Made by a program: the position numbers and the translations under genes
In this document: positions 1 to 7,908 of the stretch, piece by piece
Layout: every line of letters begins with the position of its first letter
How positions within the stretch are numbered: the first letter of the stretch is position 1
The notes under the pieces: generated by a model
Database searches by the model: none
Told to the model about the DNA's origin: nothing
The model's input: only the letters and a program-made list of their open reading frames with translations
Assembly (NCBI GenBank): GCA_964559125.1
Contig: CAZLGW010000034.1
Coordinates: forward strand, 1 to 63,020
Origin: Ravibacter sp964559125
GTDB lineage: Bacteria > Bacteroidota > Bacteroidia > Cytophagales > Spirosomataceae
Direction: 5' to 3'
Length of the DNA stretch: 63,020 bases

Positions 1-51
1 CGTAAATGAATTTAAATTTACCCATAAGCTGTCCTCTAAATAGGGAGTACT

Positions 52-171
52 TCACTTTTTCGGATTGTCTATCTGGAACTGGCCGTCGCCTATGATTAGG
101 GGTGATTGACTAAAAAGCGGAAAGGAAAGAAAGTAAAGTAGGACGAAAAATGGTAGAGAGGTGAGTTTCAT
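52..171 (-). pseudogene. 5' fragment of a CotH-kinase gene (duplicate of the start of the gene at 4830-6872)
   Basis: Reading leftward from an ATG at 171, 39 codons encode a signal peptide and mature N-terminus that match the first 39 residues of the CotH protein at 4830-6872 at 36 positions, then a TGA follows at once. Homology stops at base 55, exactly where the reading frame ends. The upstream DNA to about 283 is copied too. The fragment is therefore a truncated duplicate, not an independent small gene. Nothing recognisable is seen in bases 1-51. Confidence 0.85.
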
Positions 172-283
172 TTTTATTGTTCTAGGGAAAAAATCAGTTT
201 AATCTGACCAGATAGTTATCTTAGTGAGATATAGCCGTAAAATGTAAATTTCAGTTGTTTTATTATCAAAAGCAATTATTTAA
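55..283. repeat. Left duplicated flank (copy of 6756-6984)
   Basis: About 229 bp aligns end to end with 6756-6984 with scattered substitutions and a single 1-base indel. The block spans the first codons of the minus-strand CotH gene and its upstream region. In the parent the next gene is the AraC regulator; here the next gene is the lipoprotein CotH at 406. Confidence 0.9.
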
Positions 284-365
284 TATGCATATTTTTCTAT
301 ATTTTAACACCGATGTTGTCGTTAAAGACTTTTATTCCGGAGGGATACCATGTTTATAGCAGGAA

Positions 366-396
366 TTGCCAGCGAATGTAAATATTCATAATTTTG
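366..396 (+). promoter_or_regulatory. Candidate promoter of the lipoprotein CotH gene
   Basis: TTG at 366-368, a 20-bp spacer and TAATTTTG at 389-396 match the Bacteroidota pattern TTTG/TAnnTTTG. Initiation about 7 bases downstream would leave only a few leader bases before the ATG at 406. A TTG in the -7 box itself (394) is a possible in-frame start, which makes it an unlikely real start. Confidence 0.45.
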
Positions 397-405
397 CAAG
401 AAAAA

Positions 406-1953
406 ATGATGGCCCCTAAGATTCTATCACTACTCATTAGCAACAAAATTATTTTTATCCCTGCTTTTTTACTGTTCATATCAGCATGCAGGAAAGAGTA
501 CATCACGGAGCAGGTCATTGTTAGTCCGCCTACCGATTCTACTTTCGGCTTTTCTGAATTCTGGCTATCGGCGGGTGTTAACCCTTTCTTTTTGAACGAT
601 TCTGTGCCATTGGAAATTAGCGGTAGCCAGATCAGTGGCCGGATACCCTACTATACTAGTCTGAGCTCGCTGAAAGCTTCATTCAAAACAAGTGGAGGAG
701 TCGTTTCGGTCGATGGTGTGGTGCAGACGAGCGGCGAGTCTGTGCAGGATTTCCGGAAACCTGTGACTTACAAGGTGACTACCCAGGACGGAAAAGAGAG
801 TGTCTATACCGTCAATCTCGTCAACTTTACAGGGCTCCCCGTGATCCGGATCAATACCAATGCCAATGCACCGGTTAATTCCAAAGAAACCTATGTTAAC
901 GCCAGGATAAGGATCGATGGGGCGGGGAAGTATGAAGATATAGACACTAGTGTAAGGATAAGAGGGAGAGGGAATAGTACCTGGGGACTACCCAAAAAAC
1001 CGTATAGGCTGCGATTTGATGGGGCCGTTTCTATATTAGGAATGCCGGGTGACAGGGATTGGGCATTGCTGGCAAACCATCATGATAAGACGCAGCTTAG
1101 AAATGAAACAGCATTTTTTCTAGGGTATATGAGTGGGTTGGACTGGACACCGAAGTCGGCTTTTGCCGAGGTGTTCCTGAACGAGATGTATGTCGGGACC
1201 TACCAGGTGTGTGAGCATATCAAGATTGCTGAATCCCGTGTGAATGTTTCTGACGATGGTTTTTTGCTTGAGATCGACCAACTGTCGCGGCTGGATCCGG
1301 ATGATGTTTATTTCCGGACCCCCAGGATACTGGTCAATATCAAAGGGCCGGATGTTGAGGAAGGAGACGATAAATACAAATTTATTTCAAACTTTGTCAA
1401 CGAGACCGAGCAGGCATTGTTCGGAAGTAATTTTAGGGATCCTCAAACCGGGTACAGCAAGTATATTGATGTGCCCAGCTTTATAGACTGGTACCTCATC
1501 AATGAGATTTCTAAGAATAATGACGCGACTTTTTTTTCAAGCTGTTTTATGAACCTCTCTCCGGGAGGAAAACTTAAAATGGGGCCGATATGGGATTTTG
1601 ACCTGGCCTTTGGTAATGTCAATTATAATAACAGCCAATATCCCGATGGGTTCAGGATATCCACACGCTTGTGGTATGCGAGGCTTTTCCAGGATCCGGA
1701 TTTCGTAGCGAAGGTGAAAGTTCGTTTTCAGGAAATATACAGCAAAAGAAACGTGGTGTATGACTTTATCAACCAGGGATCGGTTCAATTGAAATGGTCG
1801 GTGTTGGAAAACAATAACAAGTGGAAGACCTTATACGCTCAGACGGGTGTGCAGCACGCGATATGGGGTTCGTATGACAACGAAATTATTTATATGAAAA
1901 ACTGGTTGAATTTACGTTTGGAGTGGCTTGACACAGCGCTGAAGGAATTATAG
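406..1953 (+). CDS. CotH kinase family lipoprotein
   Basis: This is a 515-residue exported lipoprotein with a CotH-type protein-kinase-like domain. The N-terminus has a hydrophobic segment ending in a Cys (FISAC) that suits lipoprotein signal peptidase. Residues of roughly 45-145 form a beta-rich DUF5018-like region. The CotH domain follows, with RGRGNSTW near residue 186 and the metal-binding type motif WDFD near 396-399. CotH kinases phosphorylate proteins or act at the cell surface in other bacteria; the substrate here is unknown. ATG at 406 is preferred to the in-frame TTG at 394, because the TTG lies inside a promoter-like box. Both flanks of the gene are decayed copies of the flanks of the AraC gene at 7036-7908, so it seems to occupy a duplicated locus. 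A second, larger CotH gene lies at 4830-6872. Confidence 0.88.
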   Translation: MMAPKILSLLISNKIIFIPAFLLFISACRKEYITEQVIVSPPTDSTFGFSEFWLSAGVNPFFLNDSVPLEISGSQISGRIPYYTSLSSLKASFKTSGGVVSVDGVVQTSGESVQDFRKPVTYKVTTQDGKESVYTVNLVNFTGLPVIRINTNANAPVNSKETYVNARIRIDGAGKYEDIDTSVRIRGRGNSTWGLPKKPYRLRFDGAVSILGMPGDRDWALLANHHDKTQLRNETAFFLGYMSGLDWTPKSAFAEVFLNEMYVGTYQVCEHIKIAESRVNVSDDGFLLEIDQLSRLDPDDVYFRTPRILVNIKGPDVEEGDDKYKFISNFVNETEQALFGSNFRDPQTGYSKYIDVPSFIDWYLINEISKNNDATFFSSCFMNLSPGGKLKMGPIWDFDLAFGNVNYNNSQYPDGFRISTRLWYARLFQDPDFVAKVKVRFQEIYSKRNVVYDFINQGSVQLKWSVLENNNKWKTLYAQTGVQHAIWGSYDNEIIYMKNWLNLRLEWLDTALKEL

Positions 1954-1964
1954 GCTTGTTTTTC

Positions 1965-2026
1965 AGGTTACCGCTTCCCCTATTCCAGATCATAAAGACG
2001 GGGATACCCAACAGGATGATCACAAA
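1965..2026 (-). pseudogene. 3' fragment of an APC permease gene (duplicate of 7907-7970)
   Basis: On the minus strand this stretch encodes FVIILLGIPVFMIWNRG, identical to the C-terminus of the permease at 7905-9329. A one-base loss in the following G run then destroys the frame and the stop codon. Homology ends near 2026, so only about 20 codons remain. It forms the right flank of the CotH gene, as the parent sequence forms the right flank of the AraC gene. Confidence 0.85.
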
Positions 2027-2037
2027 TATTCCCTGCA

Positions 2038-2093
2038 TTTTGCACTTTATGATATGCATATTTTCTTATATTTGCACATCATAAAGTGTAAAA
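2038..2093 (+). promoter_or_regulatory. Promoter with flanking inverted repeat upstream of the DUF4143 ATPase
   Basis: TATATTTG at 2067-2074 fits the Bacteroidota -7 box, with TTTTG at 2038-2042 as a somewhat distant -33 element (24 bp). Two arms, 2038-2053 and 2078-2093, pair at 15 of 16 positions and bracket the core promoter. Such symmetry suggests an operator, perhaps for self-control by the gene product, but this is inference. Confidence 0.5.
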
Positions 2094-3283
2094 TGGAAAA
2101 ACTACTTCAACAGTCGGAAAACCTGATTGCGCGGACTTTCTTCGTGAAACGTAGGTATCTTTTCAACCAAGTGAACTGGGAAAACCGTTTGGTAGGGATA
2201 AAAGGGGCTCGTGGTACCGGAAAAACTACCTTGATGCTACAGCGGCTAAAGTTACTGGACCTGCCGGCTACAGCCGCGGCCTATTTCTCGCTGGATGATC
2301 TTTATTTTACCACACACCAACTTTTCGAAACGGTCGAAAAGTTCTATCAACAGGGAGGGAAGTACCTGTTTCTCGATGAAGTGCACAAGTATCCGGGGTG
2401 GAGCGCCCACATCAAAAATCTATATGACTTTTACCCGGATCTGAACATTGTCTTCACCGGCTCTTCCATTATCGATATCGTCCGCCAGGAGGCAGATCTG
2501 AGCCGTCGTGCCCTGATATATGAATTGTTCGGACTCTCCTACCGGGAATTCCTGGAGTTTTCGGATATCGGGGCTTTTCATCCCCTTCCTCTGGATATGC
2601 TACTGTCATCGGACCGGGAATGGCGCCGTGAGTTTCCACCGGGCTTCAGGCCGTTGCAGTATTTCCGCGATTACCTGGAGTTTGGCTATTATCCTTTTTC
2701 ATTGGAGGATAAAGAAGGTTATCATACCCGGCTCGGCCAGCTTATTCGCACGATTGTCGAATATGACATGGCCGAACTCCATGATTTTGATATCCGCAAT
2801 GCAAAAAAAATGCTTCAGTTATTATACGTATTGTCGGCTAATGTGCCTTTCAAACCAAACCTGAAAATGCTGGCGGAAAAAAGCGGGATACACCGAAACA
2901 CTGTAACCTCCTATCTCCACTTTCTGGAACAGGCGCGGCTCATCCGTCAGGTCTACCCAGCTGGGATCAGTGTTGCAATCCTGCAAAAGCCGGAAAAAAT
3001 CTACCTCGACAATAGCAACCTCGCCTATGCGCTTCATCCCGGGGAGCCGGATAAAGGTAATCTGCGGGAAACTTTCTTCTCCTCCCAGCTTCGGGTAGGA
3101 CATCAGCTGGCTTATCCGTCTTATGGCGATTTCCTGGTTGATGGGAAATGGTCTTTTGAAGTGGGTGGCAAAAGTAAAAGCAGCAAACAGCTTCAGCGTA
3201 TTCCTGATAGCTTTGTCGTGGCCGATGATACCGAATATCCCGTGTCACAGCTCCCTTTATGGCTTTTCGGATTTTTGTATTGA
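2093..3283 (+). CDS. AAA-type ATPase with DUF4143 domain
   Basis: This is a 396-residue ATP-binding protein of the AAA_14/DUF4143 family. Walker A GARGTGKT lies near residues 38-45 and Walker B with a following sensor-like stretch (YLFLDEVHKYPGW) near 93-105. A helix-turn-helix-like segment (about residues 260-285, AEKSGIHRNTVTSYL) precedes the C-terminal DUF4143 region, which carries IYLDNSNLAYAL and ends with a restriction-endonuclease-like fold motif (FEVGGKSKS). Family members are common orphan genes in Bacteroidota and their role is unknown. An upstream in-frame ATG at 2054 lies ahead of the -7 box, so ATG 2093 is chosen. The inverted repeat around the promoter runs into the start codon. 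No partner gene is adjacent. Confidence 0.88.
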   Translation: MEKLLQQSENLIARTFFVKRRYLFNQVNWENRLVGIKGARGTGKTTLMLQRLKLLDLPATAAAYFSLDDLYFTTHQLFETVEKFYQQGGKYLFLDEVHKYPGWSAHIKNLYDFYPDLNIVFTGSSIIDIVRQEADLSRRALIYELFGLSYREFLEFSDIGAFHPLPLDMLLSSDREWRREFPPGFRPLQYFRDYLEFGYYPFSLEDKEGYHTRLGQLIRTIVEYDMAELHDFDIRNAKKMLQLLYVLSANVPFKPNLKMLAEKSGIHRNTVTSYLHFLEQARLIRQVYPAGISVAILQKPEKIYLDNSNLAYALHPGEPDKGNLRETFFSSQLRVGHQLAYPSYGDFLVDGKWSFEVGGKSKSSKQLQRIPDSFVVADDTEYPVSQLPLWLFGFLY

Positions 3284-3318
3284 AAGATGAGTGGATAAGT
3301 CGATGTTGTTACCTGGAT

Positions 3319-4803
3319 TCAGAAATGAATACCGTAGTTTAATATTCCACCCCACGAGGCATTCAGCAGTTTTCCCGAATCATATCCCACCTGTCCTCCC
3401 CAGTATGGTGTAAACTCCCTTTTTTTTGAGGTCTTTTTCACGATATCTCGCTGTGCAGAAAGAAAAGAAGAGAACTGATGTACAGGTTCAAATACAAAGT
3501 CGGGAGAGGGAGTTTGAATCTGCTCGAACGGGGTACGGTAAGGTTTTCCGCTCGTAGCGTAGGTACCTTTGTTGTAGGAATAAGTGGCCAAAGCTTTGAT
3601 CTGGTACCCTTTCCAGCTACCCATAAATCCTCCGTGAATGGCAAGTATCCTGTTATTAATAAAATAATGGCCTGCTGAGGTCTGCCCGGGCCTGGCTTCT
3701 TTGATGGTCGTGAAGAGCGGCGTACCTAAGCCAACCCCTTTGTAGCTCCAGCCTTCGCGGTAGAGGTAATGGTTATAATAGCTCTCAGTTCCGGTTGGAG
3801 TAGGGGGGCTCGACAGGTTTCCCGCCTGGTCCATGCTGTACATAATTTCAAGGAGAACCTTATTCCATTGCAGCCGTTTCTGAGAGGAATCGAAGCGCTT
3901 ATTGGTCAGGCTCAACCCGTTCAATCCATCTTCGATATTGGCAAAATGCGCTAAGGCCCCTGCTTCATAAAAAAACTGCCGATAGGCCAGAAGCCTGACA
4001 GAGTTAAAATTTAAATGAAACCCAAGATCTATCGAGCCAAGATGATTTCCGACCTTGCTTTGAGCCCACATCTGACCGAACAGTACCGATTTGTATGATT
4101 CCCAGGGAGTAAAGTTGTAGTTGGCTCCGAATATTTTAACTTCGTTTCCCCAGAAAGCCTGATGAGTAAAGCCACCGTAAACTCCCAACAATCCTCCTGG
4201 CTTGCCCAGCCGCCCGTATAACGACTTATGGTGGAAATACGTCTCTGCCTGGTTTACCCAATAGAAGTTATTAATCGGCACCTGTCCCAGCCATCCGTGG
4301 CTGAAAGAGCCTTTAAAAGCTACCCAATTGTTGGTAAAAGGGAGTGGATAGAATTCAGGAATCGAAATCTGTACCTGAGGAATTCCCAGCGCATTGCCGG
4401 ATATTGAAAAAGCCCCGGAAGTGAGCAGCGTATCGGTAAGTCCTGCCTGCCCCCGCCATCTGCCCGCCCTGACCTCAAACATCGCCAGCTTTATTTTGGC
4501 ATTGGCCTGTACCAGGATCATATCTGTTGCCGCCTCACTGCCGTTGGCTCTGCCTTCCAGCCCTATACCCCAGTCAATTGTACGCCGGCGGGTCGTATCA
4601 TAGTCCTTGTAGATATGGCCGACTACACTCCCGGAAAACCCGGCAAGTGGTACACTACCACCCTGCTTTGCTCTGAACCAGAAAGGGAGCCGGTCTGGTG
4701 AAGTAGCGATTGCCTGGGCTTCCAGCTGAAAATTAACGGTATTCGTCTGGGCCGTGGAATCGAAGGCGGTTAAAAGGACGATAAGTAGTACCCCTTTTAA
4801 CAT
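3319..4803 (-). CDS. Capsule assembly Wzi family outer-membrane protein
   Basis: The 494-residue product is predicted to be an outer-membrane beta-barrel of the Wzi family, which in enterobacteria anchors capsular polysaccharide to the cell surface. It has a signal peptide (MLKGVLLIVLLTAF, cut near DSTAQ) and a long series of alternating polar/aromatic beta strands, including FWFRAKQGG early and a Gly/Trp-rich C-terminus ending in a hydrophobic-aromatic strand (LNYGIHF). The ATG at 4803 is preceded by GGAGG at a good distance and is preferred to an in-frame TTG at 4833. It lies 26 bp downstream of the CotH gene on the same strand, so the two are probably co-transcribed. Substrate and capsule locus are not in the window. 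Confidence 0.8.
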   Translation of the reverse strand: MLKGVLLIVLLTAFDSTAQTNTVNFQLEAQAIATSPDRLPFWFRAKQGGSVPLAGFSGSVVGHIYKDYDTTRRRTIDWGIGLEGRANGSEAATDMILVQANAKIKLAMFEVRAGRWRGQAGLTDTLLTSGAFSISGNALGIPQVQISIPEFYPLPFTNNWVAFKGSFSHGWLGQVPINNFYWVNQAETYFHHKSLYGRLGKPGGLLGVYGGFTHQAFWGNEVKIFGANYNFTPWESYKSVLFGQMWAQSKVGNHLGSIDLGFHLNFNSVRLLAYRQFFYEAGALAHFANIEDGLNGLSLTNKRFDSSQKRLQWNKVLLEIMYSMDQAGNLSSPPTPTGTESYYNHYLYREGWSYKGVGLGTPLFTTIKEARPGQTSAGHYFINNRILAIHGGFMGSWKGYQIKALATYSYNKGTYATSGKPYRTPFEQIQTPSPDFVFEPVHQFSSFLSAQRDIVKKTSKKREFTPYWGGQVGYDSGKLLNASWGGILNYGIHF

Positions 4804-4829
4804 GTATAACCTCCGGCGACTGTTATTTT

Positions 4830-6872
4830 TCAATTTGAGATTACAATTTTATGATGTTCGCTGCCACCGTCCTCAAAATTGATTACGGCAATATACATCC
4901 CCGGGAGAATATTTTCAACATTAAATGAATTCCCGGGATTATTTGTCTCATTGAAAACCGGGATGCCATAGGCGTTAAGAAGAGAAATAGAAAATATCTT
5001 CTCGAGGGGATTTTCACTTTTATATTTCAATATTCCCTTGGCAGGGTTCGGGAAAAAGTTCACAACTCTGCCCTCTATTACTCCGTCAATGATAATTGAT
5101 CTGATGATGCTATGATCAAAGCTTCCGTCAAGATCGGTGGTCCTGAGCCTGTAGTAGTTGATCCCGGAGACAGGAGAGGGATCTGTAAACCGGTAGCCGG
5201 GCCTGGCTTCAGTGTAAACAACGTTACCCAGGGAAATCCAGTTGTCTCTACCGTTAATGCTGCGCTCTACAGTGAAATAGCTCACATTCAATGATTCGGC
5301 AACCGTCCATTCTACCTTGACCCTGTTTTCGTCGTTACTGATTTGAAAAGAAGCCAGTTTTACCGGGAGGGGGGTGTTTATATCGTCAAAATAGTTGTCC
5401 AGGTAGCTGAAGCGCGCATCGATCCAAGCGTCGACATAGTTAATCTGGTCCTGACTGAAATTTAGAAGATTTACGTCCCAGGGATTATTATTATTATCAG
5501 CCTCTCTTACCAATAGCTCCCGATCATAAACGCCCTGCCCGAGGAGGTATTGATAATATCCAAAAAAACGTGATTTAAAGGTGTCGGTAGATAAAAGTCC
5601 TTGTCTGAGTGATTTCCAGCGGTTGACTAACCGGAGTTTGAAATTCTGAGGATCTGTGTCCAGGAGACGAGTGAACAGATTGTTTGATAATATTCTGGAT
5701 GTAGCGGGGTTCCTTTCTCCGTTCCAGGAAATCCCCATTACGCCATCTAAGTCCCAAACACCGTAAAAATACGGCTCATCTTTACCAAATTTTCCAAGAA
5801 GTGTATTTTGAGAGGTATTATCGGTAGCTCTGATGGTATTAATAAATATGAAATAATCAATTGTATTGTCAAGATGAAGCTTCGAGCCTATGTGATTTCT
5901 GAAGTCTTCATCTTCTGATTTGATAACGAAATCCGTGAAATTGTAAATATTTATCCAATCTGTCGAGCCGGGATGCCGCAACTCCCAGCCACCCCATAAT
6001 TCATCGGTAGAAGGGGCGATGCCCGGGTAATCATTATGCATACCTCCTTCGGGGTAATTTTCAACAAATGTATTATTACTGCCCCTGGTCTCTCCCTTAT
6101 ACAACTCGCCGCCGCCACTTTTATTTTTTAACTTGAACTGCTTCTCATCTGCATCTTCTGTAAACAGGTAAACTCCCCGGTACTCACTATTGACGAAAGC
6201 TTCTACGTATTCTGAACGGATAGTAGAAAGCGCGCCCGCACCTCCTTCCTGCCCGACGTAGTAGGGTGTGTGCATGTCGAGCCACAGATCGTGGGAGAAT
6301 TTATTGTTGTTGCGCATGGGCTCGTTGTACATGGCAAGCATCAGCCATCTTCTGTCGCTCCGCATCCCCAGTAGCTCATCATCCCGGTTTTTTGGGGGGT
6401 CTTGATCGTCTTTTAACTGAACACGATAGGATTTTTTAGGGAAGTAGGATGAAGAGGCGCCCCGGATTTTGATACCTATTGTGGAGTTATATGGCAGATC
6501 GGTTGTAGTAGCCAGCACCATAGAGCCTGTGATTTCATCGTCTTTGTTGATAGCCTCGATATGACTGACCGTAATACTTACGATCGGATTGTCGGTAAAG
6601 TACAGGGTGTAATCCACCATATCTGCACTTTTAACCGTGTAGGGAGTCCCTGCCTGGATCGGGTTGATAGGACTTCCGGCAACAAATGTCGAGGCTCCCA
6701 GTTGCACCGACGATTGAATGGCTGTATGATTACTCTGCTTTGTAACTAAAATAAGCTTTTTCGGATTGTCTATCTGGAACTGGCCGTCGCCTATGATTAG
6801 GGGAGATTGACTAAAAAGCGGTAATGAAAGGAAGTAAAGGAGAACAAAAAATGGTAGAGGGGGAAGTTTCAT
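4830..6872 (-). CDS. CotH kinase family protein with T9SS sorting domain
   Basis: This 680-residue exported protein begins with a clear signal peptide (MKLPPLPFFVLLYFL..., cut near FSQSP). A CotH kinase-like domain occupies about residues 110-490, with IRGASSSYFPKKSYR where other members have RGRGNSTW, and VWDLDGVMG as the counterpart of the WDFD motif. After a fibronectin-like stretch (about 500-590) the protein ends in a type A T9SS sorting domain (FFPNPAKG then a beta-sandwich). The product is thus expected at the cell surface or outside. It lies ahead of the Wzi gene in one transcription unit, which hints at a role in the cell envelope. A truncated copy of its first 39 codons is at 52-171. 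Confidence 0.87.
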   Translation of the reverse strand: MKLPPLPFFVLLYFLSLPLFSQSPLIIGDGQFQIDNPKKLILVTKQSNHTAIQSSVQLGASTFVAGSPINPIQAGTPYTVKSADMVDYTLYFTDNPIVSITVSHIEAINKDDEITGSMVLATTTDLPYNSTIGIKIRGASSSYFPKKSYRVQLKDDQDPPKNRDDELLGMRSDRRWLMLAMYNEPMRNNNKFSHDLWLDMHTPYYVGQEGGAGALSTIRSEYVEAFVNSEYRGVYLFTEDADEKQFKLKNKSGGGELYKGETRGSNNTFVENYPEGGMHNDYPGIAPSTDELWGGWELRHPGSTDWINIYNFTDFVIKSEDEDFRNHIGSKLHLDNTIDYFIFINTIRATDNTSQNTLLGKFGKDEPYFYGVWDLDGVMGISWNGERNPATSRILSNNLFTRLLDTDPQNFKLRLVNRWKSLRQGLLSTDTFKSRFFGYYQYLLGQGVYDRELLVREADNNNNPWDVNLLNFSQDQINYVDAWIDARFSYLDNYFDDINTPLPVKLASFQISNDENRVKVEWTVAESLNVSYFTVERSINGRDNWISLGNVVYTEARPGYRFTDPSPVSGINYYRLRTTDLDGSFDHSIIRSIIIDGVIEGRVVNFFPNPAKGILKYKSENPLEKIFSISLLNAYGIPVFNETNNPGNSFNVENILPGMYIAVINFEDGGSEHHKIVISN

Positions 6873-7035
6873 TTTTGTTATTCTAGTGAAAAAATCAGCT
6901 TAGTCTAACCAGATAGCTATCTTACTTAAGATATAGTCGTAAAATGTAAATTTCAGGTGTTTTATTATTAAAAGCAACTATTTTAACCGTTCCTGTGATT
7001 TTCCGCTATCGCAAAGGAACTAACCGGCATCCCTC

Positions 7036-7908
7036 ATGACTACAGAAATCCCAAAAATCGACATCTGCACCTTATCAGGAAACCGGGAGGAGGATATACT
7101 GGTCAGCAGGTTTTCGGAGTACTTCAGTCGCCATTCCAACCTTGCTGCACCTCACCGGCACAGCTTCTACCACTTACTTTTCTTTACCGAAGGGGGCGGC
7201 AGGCATACGATCGATTTCCATCATTTTGAAGTGAAGCCCCGCCAGATCTATTTTATGGTGCCTGGACAGGTACATTCCTGGGATTTTGAAGGTAAGATGG
7301 AAGGTTACATTGTGAACTTTTCGGAGGCATTTTTCAAATCGTTCCTGCTCAGACAGGATTACCTGGATTCCTTTTCGTTCCTGCGCGGCTATCCTGAAAA
7401 CAGCGTCCTGGATCTCGGAGAAGAAGTGGGGACAAACGTTGCAGGGCTGTTTGAGAAGCTCATAGATGCAGAAGTTTTTTCTCCCGGGTACAGAGACGAT
7501 TTTATCCGCACCGTGCTGCTCCAGGTTTTTATTGTTATACAGAACAGTATCGAATCCGGAAAGGAAATGGGGGAGTTGCCCAAGGGGAATTTATGGCTCA
7601 GGAACTACCAGAAGCTGATCGAACAGCATTTCCTGACGCTACGCCTTCCAGGAGAGTATGCTGCGATCTTACATATCACTCCCAATCACCTGAATGCCCT
7701 TTGCAAGGAGCAACTGGGCATTCAGGCAGGGCAGCTGATCCGCGACAGGGTCATCCTGGAGGCAAAGAGGCTGCTGATCAATGTAGACCTGAGCGTATCC
7801 GAAATCGCCTACAAGCTTAATTACAAAGATAACTCGTACTTTTCAAGGTCTTTTAAGAAGGCTGCCGGCATGACTCCCGAGGAATTTCGCAGAAAGCATG
7901 TGCATTAG
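7036..7908 (+). CDS. AraC family transcriptional regulator
   Basis: The 290-residue protein has an N-terminal cupin-like sensing domain (HRHSFYHLLFFTEGGG near residues 40-56, PGQVHSW near 80) and a C-terminal double helix-turn-helix AraC domain (about 190-288), with the typical LSVSEIAYKLNYKDNSYFSRSF second HTH split here as VSEIAYKLNYKDNS and SRSFKKAAGMTPEEFR. It would be a DNA-binding regulator responding to a small ligand. It is divergent from the CotH/Wzi pair across 163 bp and converges with the permease, overlapping it by 4 bp. Its targets cannot be read from the sequence; the permease and CotH/Wzi unit are the nearest candidates. Confidence 0.93.
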   Translation: MTTEIPKIDICTLSGNREEDILVSRFSEYFSRHSNLAAPHRHSFYHLLFFTEGGGRHTIDFHHFEVKPRQIYFMVPGQVHSWDFEGKMEGYIVNFSEAFFKSFLLRQDYLDSFSFLRGYPENSVLDLGEEVGTNVAGLFEKLIDAEVFSPGYRDDFIRTVLLQVFIVIQNSIESGKEMGELPKGNLWLRNYQKLIEQHFLTLRLPGEYAAILHITPNHLNALCKEQLGIQAGQLIRDRVILEAKRLLINVDLSVSEIAYKLNYKDNSYFSRSFKKAAGMTPEEFRRKHVH

